Shown: piece by piece, positions 9,057-17,518 of the stretch
How the letters are laid out: each line of letters begins with the position of its first letter
Position numbering within the stretch: the stretch's first letter is position 1
DNA from: an uncultured Sulfurimonas sp.
GTDB lineage: Bacteria > Campylobacterota > Campylobacteria > Campylobacterales > Sulfurimonadaceae
Length of the DNA stretch: 27,460 bases
Direction of reading: 5' to 3'
NCBI GenBank assembly: GCA_937914675.1
Contig: CALDOC010000393.1
Span: 1-27,460 of the forward strand
Translations under genes and position numbers: made by a program
Notes under the pieces: generated by a model
Database searches by the model: none
Seen by the model: the letters and a program-made list of their open reading frames with translations, nothing else
What the model was told of the DNA's origin: nothing

Positions 9057-9685
9057 AAATAAATATTGAAAATTATTTACATGAAATAGATAACTATTTT
9101 AAAGGTAAAAACCAGAAAGACACCTATATGACTTACGCTATGATTGCGGCTCTTATTATAGCTTTTGCGTATCTCCTTTTTTGGGATAGTTCTTTTAATG
9201 AATTTAACGCTACGCGAGAAAAAGTTTCATCTCTAAAATCAAAAATAAATACAGATGAATCATTTGTAACAACAAATACAGAAGCAAAAATAGATCAACT
9301 AAGCAAAGAAATCAAAAACATCAATGCTCAAATAATAGAAAACAAAGACAATAACACCTACATAAAGAGTAAAATTGAAACTATTTCTTCTCTTATATAT
9401 GATGAAAGATCTTGGGGTGAATACCTTCACTCAATTTCCAAAAACGCTATCAAAAATAATATTCAGATTATTAACTTAACAAATAAATACGCTGAGGGCA
9501 ATAACTCATTTGGACATGTTCTAGATATAACCGTTCAGTTAACAGGCAACTATAAAGATACGCTTCAATTTATCAATTCACTTGAGCAAAGCGATTTAGT
9601 AGTTGACATCCATGACTTAAACATAACTGCCGAAAAAAAATTAAAAAGCGACTTAAACATTTCAGTTTGGGGGATATCCTATTAA
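9053..9685 (+). CDS. PilO/MshJ-like inner-membrane assembly protein
   Basis: A 210-aa protein with a short cytoplasmic N-terminus, one membrane helix (about 26-44), a coiled-coil (about 50-110) and a C-terminal alpha/beta domain (about 120-210) with the LTGNYKDTLQFINSLEQSDLVV pattern, typical of the ferredoxin-like domain of PilO. It probably pairs with the PilN-like part of the upstream protein. Overlaps of four bases upstream and one base downstream fit translational coupling. Confidence 0.7.
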   Translation: MKINIENYLHEIDNYFKGKNQKDTYMTYAMIAALIIAFAYLLFWDSSFNEFNATREKVSSLKSKINTDESFVTTNTEAKIDQLSKEIKNINAQIIENKDNNTYIKSKIETISSLIYDERSWGEYLHSISKNAIKNNIQIINLTNKYAEGNNSFGHVLDITVQLTGNYKDTLQFINSLEQSDLVVDIHDLNITAEKKLKSDLNISVWGISY

Positions 9686-10128
9686 TGAAAGCTTTTTTTA
9701 TCTTTTTTTTCTTACTACTGTTTAATCTTCACTCAAATGAATTAGAATGGGTAGATAAACAAGTAAACGCCATAAAGCCTTCTCGTGTTGGAACCAATAT
9801 GGAAGAAATTTCTAATATAAACGACCCTTTTATATATTTTGCAACCAACAAAGAGAAAGTTGTCTTATCAAGTGGTCCAAATAAACCAACAATTAGACAC
9901 AGAGTTGCAAGTAAATCAAAAATTCGTAGTAAAAACACTCTGTTCTTTTTGTCAATGATTATGAATAAGTCTGCTAAAATCAATAATCAATGGTATAAAA
10001 TTGGGGACACGATAAAAGGCTATAGGATTGCCAAGATACATTCAAGATCTGTTTTGTTAACGAAAAAAAATACCGAACTAGTCCTCTCTACATTCGAAAA
10101 AAATCCAACTCTGAACTTTAAGCATTAA
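9685..10128 (+). CDS. Small exported PilP-like protein (MshK/CtsR position)
   Basis: A 147-aa protein with a strong hydrophobic leader (about 1-17) and a C-terminal segment with WYKIGDTIKGYRIAKI and VLLTKKNTELVLS, the pattern of PilP/GspC-type periplasmic domains that contact the secretin N-domain. I start at ATG 9685, which overlaps the upstream stop by one base, instead of the in-frame ATG at 9667, which would place polar residues before the leader. Immediately upstream of the secretin, it takes the place of MshK, or of CtsR in C. jejuni. It could be a lipid-free pilotin-like factor; the identity is by position and pattern. Confidence 0.6.
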   Translation: MKAFFIFFFLLLFNLHSNELEWVDKQVNAIKPSRVGTNMEEISNINDPFIYFATNKEKVVLSSGPNKPTIRHRVASKSKIRSKNTLFFLSMIMNKSAKINNQWYKIGDTIKGYRIAKIHSRSVLLTKKNTELVLSTFEKNPTLNFKH

Positions 10129-10141
10129 TAGGGATATAAAT

Positions 10142-11764
10142 ATGAAACTTTTACAAACGTCAATTTACTCGGCATTACTAGCTCTTTTACTCTCAAGCGA
10201 TGGATTTGCAGATTGTTCTTATGAGCTTTTTACTATCAGCTCAACTAAAAATACAAAAATTATCGACTTTATAGAGCAGCTAAGCGATGAATGTGGTTTT
10301 AGTATAATTGTGACGGACCCAAACGCTGAAAAATTTTTAAGCCATCAACTCAATAAAACTAATTTTAAAAATTTAACGATTGATGAAGTGTTTAGCCTTA
10401 TACTTCTTGAAAACAATCTAGCTTATACGCTTGAAAACAACATCCTTAAGATTTCTTATTTATCGACTAAAGTATTTGAAATAAATTATATTTTATCGCA
10501 AAGAAAAAGTGAAGGAAGCACAAACGTGACGCTAAGTTCCAGTTCTCAACAAGGTTCGTCTGGAACTTCGAGTCTTGGTTCAGATCAATCCGGCAAGGGA
10601 TCCACTTCAGAAGCTGGCATGAAAATAGAAAGTAGTGATGAAGTGAAATTTTGGGAAAACCTTGATAAAGAGTTTCGAAAAATTTTAAATAGACCTCAGG
10701 ATACCTATAAAGCCGAAGCGCCAATAATAAATAAAAATGCCGGCCTTGTAACCGTTACGGCGACGCTTAAACAAATAAACCGATTTGAATCATACTTAAA
10801 AAGACTTCAAGAGAAAGTTCAATTACAAGTTTTAATTGACGTTCAAATACTCTCAGTAACAATGAGTCAAGGCAAAACTACCGGTATTGACTGGCAACAA
10901 CTTTATAAATTGCAAAACGTAAGTTTAAGCGTTCATAACGTTCGTAGTACAAACGTAGACACATTTACAGATAGTGGCTCAGTCGCCGCCATTAACACAA
11001 TAGCGAATGGCGTTAGCGGCGCCGCAAATCTAGTGAGCATAAAAGCGGGAGGCAGTCTAAACGAGGTCATTAAATTTTTGCAAACTCAAGGCGACGTCAA
11101 CTCAATCTCCAATCCAAAAGTTTTAACTCTCAACAATCAGCCAGCGCTTATAACGGCGGGAACTGAATTTTTTTATAAGATTACGAGTACCGAAACGTTA
11201 GCTGGAGGAACTGGCGCTGGCGCTCAAAGCGCGAATGAAAATGTACAGTCTGTTTTTGCAGGGGTGTTACTAACTATCACTCCGGAAATTTCTGGAGATA
11301 AAGCGGTAACGTTAAAAATAAACCCATCTCTTTCTGAAACAACCACAGACATATCTCAAACGGACAATACCAACAGAACCATGCCTCCCGATTTGAATCG
11401 ACGCCAGCTTTCATCCGTTGTGACGGTTCAAGACGGGAACAGAATAATCTTAGGCGGTTTAATCAATATAAAAAATACTAACAAGTCAAGTAAAGTTCCA
11501 ATATTGGGTGACATTCCGATCATTAATTATCTGTTTAAGTATGAAGACAAGATAAAACTGGTTGAAGAGCTTGTTTTAATAATAGAGCCACATATCATTC
11601 ATAAAGAGATTAATTCCATATCACTCTCAGAACTAGGCTATGAGGGACTAACTGACGATATTTTAACCTTGGAGTCCGCTTCTAAATCTGCTCAAGAGGA
11701 GATTTTGAGCGAGGAAAAAGCTTCAAACGTTGATTTTAAAAACTCTATAAAAAATGCAAAATAA
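10142..11764 (+). CDS. mshL: Outer-membrane secretin (MshL/PilQ/CtsD type)
   Basis: A 540-aa secretin, the ring channel in the outer membrane through which the pilus or DNA passes. It has a signal peptide (1-23, GFA before the cut), an N-terminal STN-like domain (about 45-110), a Ser/Gly-rich linker (about 127-160), an N-domain (about 165-245) and the C-terminal secretin barrel (about 260-500), ending in the hallmark VPILGDIPIINYLFK region and the ELVLIIEPHII strand. The length is typical for MshL-type proteins. The next four genes match the order of the Campylobacter cts transformation set and the Vibrio MSHA set, so DNA uptake or an MSHA-like pilus are both possible. Confidence 0.93.
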   Translation: MKLLQTSIYSALLALLLSSDGFADCSYELFTISSTKNTKIIDFIEQLSDECGFSIIVTDPNAEKFLSHQLNKTNFKNLTIDEVFSLILLENNLAYTLENNILKISYLSTKVFEINYILSQRKSEGSTNVTLSSSSQQGSSGTSSLGSDQSGKGSTSEAGMKIESSDEVKFWENLDKEFRKILNRPQDTYKAEAPIINKNAGLVTVTATLKQINRFESYLKRLQEKVQLQVLIDVQILSVTMSQGKTTGIDWQQLYKLQNVSLSVHNVRSTNVDTFTDSGSVAAINTIANGVSGAANLVSIKAGGSLNEVIKFLQTQGDVNSISNPKVLTLNNQPALITAGTEFFYKITSTETLAGGTGAGAQSANENVQSVFAGVLLTITPEISGDKAVTLKINPSLSETTTDISQTDNTNRTMPPDLNRRQLSSVVTVQDGNRIILGGLINIKNTNKSSKVPILGDIPIINYLFKYEDKIKLVEELVLIIEPHIIHKEINSISLSELGYEGLTDDILTLESASKSAQEEILSEEKASNVDFKNSIKNAK

Positions 11765-11778
11765 TTGGAATGTCACAT

Positions 11779-12591
11779 ATGAGTTCTAGCATATATCTCA
11801 GTTCAAAAAATGTTTTTTTAGATACGGTAAACGCGAAAGACTACATACAACTAGACAGGGTCTCGACCATATATCAATCACTCAAAGACTCCATCAAGAA
11901 ACCATTAAAGATGATTCTTCTTTATGGAAGACCTGGAACCGGAAAAAGCATGTTTCTCAGTAAGTTATACACCGATCTATCTTCATCTCAAATAGTTCAC
12001 CTGTACAAAACGCCTATTTTAGACGAAAGTGAATTTTATAAAACATTGGCGCAAGACATATTTTCCATAAAGTACAGCGGAGAGTTGAATTTTACGCAAT
12101 TTATGAAAGTTGTAAATAGTACCAAATTTGATTCCATTCCGGTGGTACTTCTAGACGAAGCTCAACTTTATTCAGATGTTTTAATGGAAAAAATCAGACT
12201 TCTCTCAGATACGAGAACCGTTAAATTTGTCATAACTCTGCATAAAACGGAAAAAGAAGATCTTATCGCCAAAGAACATTTTCAGACTAGAATATGGGAA
12301 AGCGTTGAGCTTGAAAACGCTTCAAGCTCAGAACTTAAGATGTATATACAGAAAAAACTCATGAAAGACAACTGTTTTGACAGCGCAAATATGTTTAACT
12401 CAAAAAATGTAAATAAAATTCATAAGTTAACAAATGGCAATTATAGAGATACCAATAAATTGATATATACGCTTTTTGATTTATATTGTACCTATGAAGA
12501 AAAACAGCAACTTTCAAATATAAACACAAACCAAATATCTAGTAAACTCATAGAAATGGCAGCGATACATACAGGTTTAATTAATGCTTAA
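11779..12591 (+). CDS. AAA ATPase of the ExeA/MshM/CtsP type
   Basis: A 270-aa soluble ATPase with Walker A GRPGTGKS (50-57) and Walker B VVLLDEAQ (D126, E127), followed by a sensor-like TLHKTE and an Arg in TRIWESVEL. This is the ExeA/MshM group often found next to secretins; in C. jejuni the equivalent position holds CtsP, a nucleotide-binding transformation protein. I take ATG 11779 because GGA lies nine bases upstream; ATG 11770 is an alternative three codons earlier. It lacks the C-terminal peptidoglycan-binding domain of ExeA. It overlaps the next gene by eight bases. Confidence 0.75.
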   Translation: MSSSIYLSSKNVFLDTVNAKDYIQLDRVSTIYQSLKDSIKKPLKMILLYGRPGTGKSMFLSKLYTDLSSSQIVHLYKTPILDESEFYKTLAQDIFSIKYSGELNFTQFMKVVNSTKFDSIPVVLLDEAQLYSDVLMEKIRLLSDTRTVKFVITLHKTEKEDLIAKEHFQTRIWESVELENASSSELKMYIQKKLMKDNCFDSANMFNSKNVNKIHKLTNGNYRDTNKLIYTLFDLYCTYEEKQQLSNINTNQISSKLIEMAAIHTGLINA

Positions 12592-13423
12592 TACAAGAGA
12601 ACTTGAGAAAAAATGGTTAGCGTATAAAATAAAATCATATATTCCACATGCCATTATAATAAGCGCTATATTAACAATAGCTATTTTTGTAAATATGATT
12701 AAAGAAGCGAAAACAACGCAAGAAAAAGAAATAGTCGCTATCATTAATGCAACAGATGTAAAAAAAGACAAAATAGAAGTTAAACAAGTTCCTGAACAAA
12801 TTTCAACGCCTAAACCTAAAAAAATTGAAGTTATAGAAGAATATGTCGCAAAACAAGAACAAACCGCAATTGAGCAATATGAAGAATTAAAACTAAAACC
12901 ATCATTAAGTTTTATGAAAAAAATACAAAGTTCTAATTTCCCTTACTATCAAGAAGAAGTTGGCTCAAAGAAAACAAACGCTAAAAAAACGAATAAGCAA
13001 AAGGAAAAAACGCTTGATATAGCCATTCTTGAGACGCCAACTGTAGAGAGTTCCGCTTTAACCAAGATTAACAATGATGAAGAATTGACGGACAATAGAA
13101 TAGTTATCGATAGACATAACGCTAAAGACGACATAAATACCATTATCAAAAGATTTAAAAAAAACAACAACCCTGCTCTAAGTCTTTTTATAGCCAAAAA
13201 GTACTACGAACTTGGTGATTATCATAACTCTTACAATTATGCGCTCATTACTAACCAGATTAATAATTCCATTGAAGATAGCTGGATTGTTTTTAGTAAA
13301 TCTCTTGTTAAATTAGATAAAAAAGATATGGCAATCAAAACTTTAAAAGATTACATAAAAGATTCATATTCAAACAACGCAAAGATATTGCTTGACGACA
13401 TTCAATCAGGGAAGTTCAAATGA
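12584..13423 (+). CDS. Membrane-anchored TPR protein (MshN/CtsX position)
   Basis: A 279-aa protein with a basic N-terminus, one membrane helix (about 20-39), a long Lys/Glu-rich linker (about 50-190) and a C-terminal helical repeat region (about 195-279) with TPR-like spacing, including ALSLFIAKKYYELGDYHNSYNYA. It sits where MshN lies in MSHA loci and where CtsX, a membrane protein reported to interact with CtsP and DNA, lies in C. jejuni. It overlaps its neighbours by eight and four bases. No enzyme motif is present; a periplasmic scaffold role is inferred. Confidence 0.6.
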   Translation: MLNTRELEKKWLAYKIKSYIPHAIIISAILTIAIFVNMIKEAKTTQEKEIVAIINATDVKKDKIEVKQVPEQISTPKPKKIEVIEEYVAKQEQTAIEQYEELKLKPSLSFMKKIQSSNFPYYQEEVGSKKTNAKKTNKQKEKTLDIAILETPTVESSALTKINNDEELTDNRIVIDRHNAKDDINTIIKRFKKNNNPALSLFIAKKYYELGDYHNSYNYALITNQINNSIEDSWIVFSKSLVKLDKKDMAIKTLKDYIKDSYSNNAKILLDDIQSGKFK

Positions 13424-13962
13424 AAATAGCGATTATTCTTTTTTTAGCCTTTAATCTATATGCTGACATAAAACAAAATATGTTTAATCTTTACCAAAAT
13501 GAAAAGTTTGAGGATGTGTGTAAACTCGGATTCAACAACCTTCGCTCCAACAATAAAGATGAAGAATTTGTTTCCTTATATGCGTTTGCATGTCTTAACT
13601 CAGACTATATTGATAGACTAGCCATTCCTATCGCCTTGTTAAAATCCACAAGTGAAGATAGAGCAAATTCAGCGTATTTTTCTGTTATTTTAATGCAGAA
13701 AAAACTTTTATACCATGCTTTAGTCGACAAGTATGACTTATCAACTTTAGTTCTTCCCACCACAGACTATGTTTTATCAAAAGTCTTTAATTTATATTCT
13801 AAATTAGAAACGCATGAACCAAGACTTTTTTATCTTTTCGATGATCCCAATGATAAAAAATTAAGCTATAAACTGTACATTATAAAAGATGGAAAATTAC
13901 AAAAAATGGTTATAGAAGAGTTTTATGACACGGTCAATATAAAACGCCATATATACTGGTAG
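13420..13962 (+). CDS. Exported helical protein of unknown function in the pilus/competence cluster
   Basis: A 180-aa protein I do not recognise. It starts with a short hydrophobic leader (about 1-16, ending LYA), then helical repeats (NMFNLYQNEKFEDVCKLG; YAFACLNSDYIDR) of TPR/Sel1-like character, and ends in a beta-rich tail (about 145-180) with KLYIIKDGKLQKMVIEEFYD. Two Cys (in VCKLG and FACLN) could form a disulfide in the periplasm. It overlaps the upstream gene by four bases (ATGA) and lies ten bases before the GspE gene, so it is surely co-expressed with the machine. MSHA and cts sets have no obvious equivalent known to me. Confidence 0.75.
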   Translation: MKIAIILFLAFNLYADIKQNMFNLYQNEKFEDVCKLGFNNLRSNNKDEEFVSLYAFACLNSDYIDRLAIPIALLKSTSEDRANSAYFSVILMQKKLLYHALVDKYDLSTLVLPTTDYVLSKVFNLYSKLETHEPRLFYLFDDPNDKKLSYKLYIIKDGKLQKMVIEEFYDTVNIKRHIYW

Positions 13963-13971
13963 GAACTTAAC

Positions 13972-15708
13972 ATGGATAGAATAACAACTGATTTACTAGC
14001 TAATGGATCTATCATGAGAGGTCAAGTGGATAGACTTCTCGCAAAAGGAATTCATGAATACCTTATATTGAGAGACATTACTTTATCAGGTTTTATGACA
14101 ATGGATCGTTTAGTTCGTTTCATCGTGCAACAAGTGAGGGATGGCGTTTACGATTTATCCATAATTGACAACTATGATTATATAAGTGAAAAAATTGTTT
14201 TAGAGAAACTTGCCTTAGAGTTAGATCTTCTCTTTGTCGATTTAGATTCTCTTGACATGGATTACAACTTAGTTGAGAAAGCTCCCTTAACGCAACTAAA
14301 AAAACACAACTTTATACCTATATCCCAAGATGAGATGAGCGTTACCGTCGTCTTTAACGATCCTTTAAATATAGAAGCTCAAGAAGCGGCCCAAAGACTT
14401 TTTCCACGAAAAATTTTAAAAATCGCACTTGCCACAAAAAAACAAATAATCAATTATCTTTACAAGGTTGAGTTAAAGGATAGCGTAAAGGGCTTAGTTA
14501 AAAAAATAAGAGATGAACTTAATTCCATCAACTCCATAGAAGAGCAGCAAGAGGCGTCTTCCATTTTACTCCTCATAGACGTAGTTCTTAAAACATGCAT
14601 TAGAGGAAGAGCGAGTGACATACACATAGAGCCTACTGAAAAAAACTGCGTTGTTCGTGGACGCGTTGATGGGAAGCTAGCAGAAATGTTTATTTTTGAA
14701 AAAGACGTATACCCTCCTCTCTCGTCACGATTAAAATTACTTGCAAACTTAGACATCGCGGAAAAAAGAAAACCGCAAGATGGGCGTTTTTCAACTTTAG
14801 TTGGAACTAGAGAGTATGACTTTCGTATCTCCACCCTACCTATTTTATATGGCGAATCAATAGTCATGCGGGTTTTGGACAAACAAAAGGCTCTAGTCAA
14901 ACTTGAAGACGCCGGTATGGATACCGCTAGTTATCATAAATTGTTAAAAGGTCTAGAATCGCCTTACGGCATCATACTGGTGACGGGTCCAACAGGTAGC
15001 GGTAAAACGACCACTCTTTATGGCGCGCTAAATGAACTGAGAAACGTTGAGGATAAAGTCATTACGGTTGAAGATCCCGTTGAGTATAGAATGAATCTCA
15101 TCCAGCAGGTTCAAGTAAACGCGAAAGTTGGCTTAAGTTTTGCGGACGCGCTTCGTTCGATATTGCGACAAGATCCAGATAAGATAATGATTGGTGAAAT
15201 TCGTGACAAAGAAACATTGGAAATTGCGATTAAAGCCGCTCTAACTGGACACATGGTAATCTCAACCCTTCATACAAACGATTCGATTAGCGCCATTCCC
15301 CGTATGGTTGATATGGGAATCCAACATTATCTTATAAGTGGCGCGCTCGTAGCCATTCAAGCGCAACGTCTCGTCAGAAAGATATGCAAGCACTGTAAAG
15401 TTGAAGATCATCTTCCCTCTTCCGTGCGGGCGGAACTCAAAGACGTTATTCCCGAGGGAGCGAAGCTCTACAAAGGCAGTGGCTGTAAAGAGTGTGGAGA
15501 CACTGGATATATGGGTAGAGAGATGATTTGTGAAGTGCTTAACATCTCAGAAGAGTTGTCATCTCTTATCGCTCAAGGCGCTTCAAAAGACCTCATGTTG
15601 CAGCAAGCTTATAAAGATGGTTTTATAGACATTTACAGAAATGGCATACAAAAGGCCTTAGATGGAGTGACTACAATTGAAGAGATATTAAAGGTGTCCA
15701 AAGGATGA
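13972..15708 (+). CDS. gspE: GspE/PilB-type assembly ATPase (MshE/CtsE-like)
   Basis: A 578-aa traffic ATPase that powers fibre assembly at the inner membrane. An N-terminal MshEN-like domain (about 1-150) precedes the N2 and catalytic domains. Seen are Walker A GPTGSGKT (339-346, K345), the Asp box TVEDPVEY, Walker B with DKIMIGEIRD, the His box with STLHTND, and a zinc finger with C472-x2-C475 and C505-x2-C508. The length fits the PilB/MshE group. A TAGGAACTTAAC site precedes the ATG, and the stop overlaps gspF by four bases. It is homologous by order to CtsE of C. jejuni. An extension rather than retraction motor is inferred from the zinc site. Confidence 0.93.
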   Translation: MDRITTDLLANGSIMRGQVDRLLAKGIHEYLILRDITLSGFMTMDRLVRFIVQQVRDGVYDLSIIDNYDYISEKIVLEKLALELDLLFVDLDSLDMDYNLVEKAPLTQLKKHNFIPISQDEMSVTVVFNDPLNIEAQEAAQRLFPRKILKIALATKKQIINYLYKVELKDSVKGLVKKIRDELNSINSIEEQQEASSILLLIDVVLKTCIRGRASDIHIEPTEKNCVVRGRVDGKLAEMFIFEKDVYPPLSSRLKLLANLDIAEKRKPQDGRFSTLVGTREYDFRISTLPILYGESIVMRVLDKQKALVKLEDAGMDTASYHKLLKGLESPYGIILVTGPTGSGKTTTLYGALNELRNVEDKVITVEDPVEYRMNLIQQVQVNAKVGLSFADALRSILRQDPDKIMIGEIRDKETLEIAIKAALTGHMVISTLHTNDSISAIPRMVDMGIQHYLISGALVAIQAQRLVRKICKHCKVEDHLPSSVRAELKDVIPEGAKLYKGSGCKECGDTGYMGREMICEVLNISEELSSLIAQGASKDLMLQQAYKDGFIDIYRNGIQKALDGVTTIEEILKVSKG

Positions 15709-16949
15709 AATACTTTATAGCGACCGTGTTAACAAAGGGAAAAAGAGAAGAGATAGGTTTGTACGCGAACGACAGAATTGAAGCGAATAGCTATGCAAAA
15801 TTAAAATATACTGGCATTATTATTAAGGTTATAGAGGGAAAAGAACCTCTCGAAGCCCAACTTAAAAGAATTACAAATGATTTACTCAAAAACGTAAAAA
15901 AAAAGAAAATAAAACCTGACTCTTTAATTGCCGCAATTAGACAGTTGGCCGTTATGACAAACGCCGGCATATCTATACATGACTCAATTAATGAAATCGC
16001 GCAGGCGACTGACGACCAAGCTTTAAAGAATGTTTTTAGTAAACTCGCTGATGATATAAACTCTGGACACGCGCTCTCTGCTTCTATGAAAAACTTTCGA
16101 TTTGAACTTGGCAACTTAGCAATCGCCATGGTGGAGTTGGGAGAGAAAACAGGTAATCTCGATGAAGCTCTTTACGCCTTAGCCGATATGCTTGAAGAGA
16201 TTCGATCCAATATCGTTAAATTTAAAAAAGCCATGGCGTACCCTAGAAACGTAATGATCGCCATGGCCGTCGCTTTTACGGTGCTTATATCCTACGTTGT
16301 TCCTCAGTTTAAAACGATATTTGAAGAACTCGGCGCTGAATTGCCCCTTCCTACGCTGATCTTATTAAAACTTGAATATTTATTTAACAATTATGGTCCT
16401 TTTTTATTAGCTTTCATTTTCGCTTCCGTTACAACGCTCAAATATCTGATAAATAATTATACTCACATTAGATACAAATGGCACCAACTATTGCTCAGAA
16501 CCATGCTACTAAAAAATATTATTAAATTTTCCACTTTAAATAGATTTACGCTAGTTTTCTCTGAATTGATTCGCGCGGGTATTCCAATAGCCGAAGCCCT
16601 CGACACCGCCATAGAGATGATAGACAATTTACCACTAAAAAATAAACTCTTAACGGTTAGAATAACGGTAGAAAAAGGCGGAACCTTGAACAAAGGTCTA
16701 AAAGAGACGGAACTCTTTGAAAATATGATTATTCAAATGGTGCGCGCCGGCGAAGATAGCGGTACTTTAGACACAATGATTAAAAAAGTCGCGGAGTATT
16801 ACAAGATGCGTTTCGATGCGATAATTGATGGTCTTAGTGAAGCCGTAGAACCAATAATGTTGTTTATTATAGCTTCTATGGTTATTTTACTGGCTCTTGG
16901 TATTTTCTTGCCAATGTGGGGTATGGGAAGCGCCGTAAATGGTCGCTAA
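15705..16949 (+). CDS. gspF: GspF/PilC-type inner-membrane platform protein (MshG/CtsF-like)
   Basis: A 414-aa polytopic protein with the two GspF repeats: helical cytoplasmic domain 1 (about 70-170) with MTNAGISIHDSI and MVELGEKTGNLDEAL, membrane helices near 180-205 and 222-245, domain 2 (about 270-370) with FSELIRAGIPIAEAL and MVRAGEDSGTLDTM, and a last helix (about 385-410) ending LGIFLPMWGMG. It converts the ATPase's motion into subunit extraction from the membrane. It is the last gene of the cluster, and its stop codon lies inside a palindrome shared with convergent yigZ. No pilin or prepilin peptidase follows. Confidence 0.93.
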   Translation: MKYFIATVLTKGKREEIGLYANDRIEANSYAKLKYTGIIIKVIEGKEPLEAQLKRITNDLLKNVKKKKIKPDSLIAAIRQLAVMTNAGISIHDSINEIAQATDDQALKNVFSKLADDINSGHALSASMKNFRFELGNLAIAMVELGEKTGNLDEALYALADMLEEIRSNIVKFKKAMAYPRNVMIAMAVAFTVLISYVVPQFKTIFEELGAELPLPTLILLKLEYLFNNYGPFLLAFIFASVTTLKYLINNYTHIRYKWHQLLLRTMLLKNIIKFSTLNRFTLVFSELIRAGIPIAEALDTAIEMIDNLPLKNKLLTVRITVEKGGTLNKGLKETELFENMIIQMVRAGEDSGTLDTMIKKVAEYYKMRFDAIIDGLSEAVEPIMLFIIASMVILLALGIFLPMWGMGSAVNGR

Positions 16950-16957
16950 TTAGCGAC
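16942..16957. terminator. Palindrome spanning the overlapping stops of gspF and yigZ
   Basis: GTCGCTAATTAGCGAC is a perfect 16-bp palindrome. It contains the gspF stop (TAA 16947-16949) and the yigZ stop (TAG on the minus strand, 16946-16948), so the genes overlap by four bases. On the plus strand it is followed by CTCTTTGC and then a T run at 16970-16974, so a short two-way terminator is possible. The stem is short (six to eight pairs). Confidence 0.4.
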
Positions 16958-17512
16958 TCTTTGCACTTTTTCCAAAAAAACGTTCATGGAGTCTTCACTC
17001 GCTTTTATTTTATAAACGACGTCAGTCTCAAAAATCTTATCAACTATAGAGACTCCTAACGTTTCACACTCGTAATCAATAAAACGGATATCGCCATATC
17101 GCACTGAGATTGTTTTGCAAATCTCTTTCTTGTACTCTTTCAATGGCGTCTCATCTAGCGCTAAATTTACTGCGTCGCCATACGCTCTGACTAAACCACC
17201 CGTTCCAAGTTTCGTGCCACCAAAATACCTAACTATTATAACGGCGGAGTTAATAAGTTCATGACCTTGTAGCACCATGAGCGATGGCTTGCCTGAAGTG
17301 CCCTTTGGCTCTCCATCATCGCTAGAACCTTCCAATATTTGGTCATATTCGTTGAAGTACCTAAAAGCGCTCACAAAATGTCTAGCCTTAGGATGTTCTT
17401 GTTTGAGTGATTTAAGAGTGGATTCGTAAATCTCGTAAGGAATAAGATGAGCGATAAATTTTGATCGCTTCACCTCGTGTGTATAAATAGAAATATTTTC
17501 TATATATTGCAT
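16946..17512 (-). CDS. yigZ: YigZ/IMPACT family protein
   Basis: A 188-aa protein of the YigZ/IMPACT family. The N-terminal UPF0029 domain shows KSRFIAHL-like and HPKARHFVSAFRY segments, then the strongly conserved SSDDGEPKGTSGKP, IIVRYFGGTKLGTGGLVRAY signature near 80-135; the C-terminal ferredoxin-like domain is degenerate. Family members are linked to translation control (IMPACT inhibits GCN2 in eukaryotes), but the bacterial function is unclear. It begins six bases after yebC on the same strand and ends in convergent overlap with gspF. Confidence 0.9.
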   Translation of the reverse strand: MQYIENISIYTHEVKRSKFIAHLIPYEIYESTLKSLKQEHPKARHFVSAFRYFNEYDQILEGSSDDGEPKGTSGKPSLMVLQGHELINSAVIIVRYFGGTKLGTGGLVRAYGDAVNLALDETPLKEYKKEICKTISVRYGDIRFIDYECETLGVSIVDKIFETDVVYKIKASEDSMNVFLEKVQRVAN

Positions 17513-17518
17513 CTAAAA

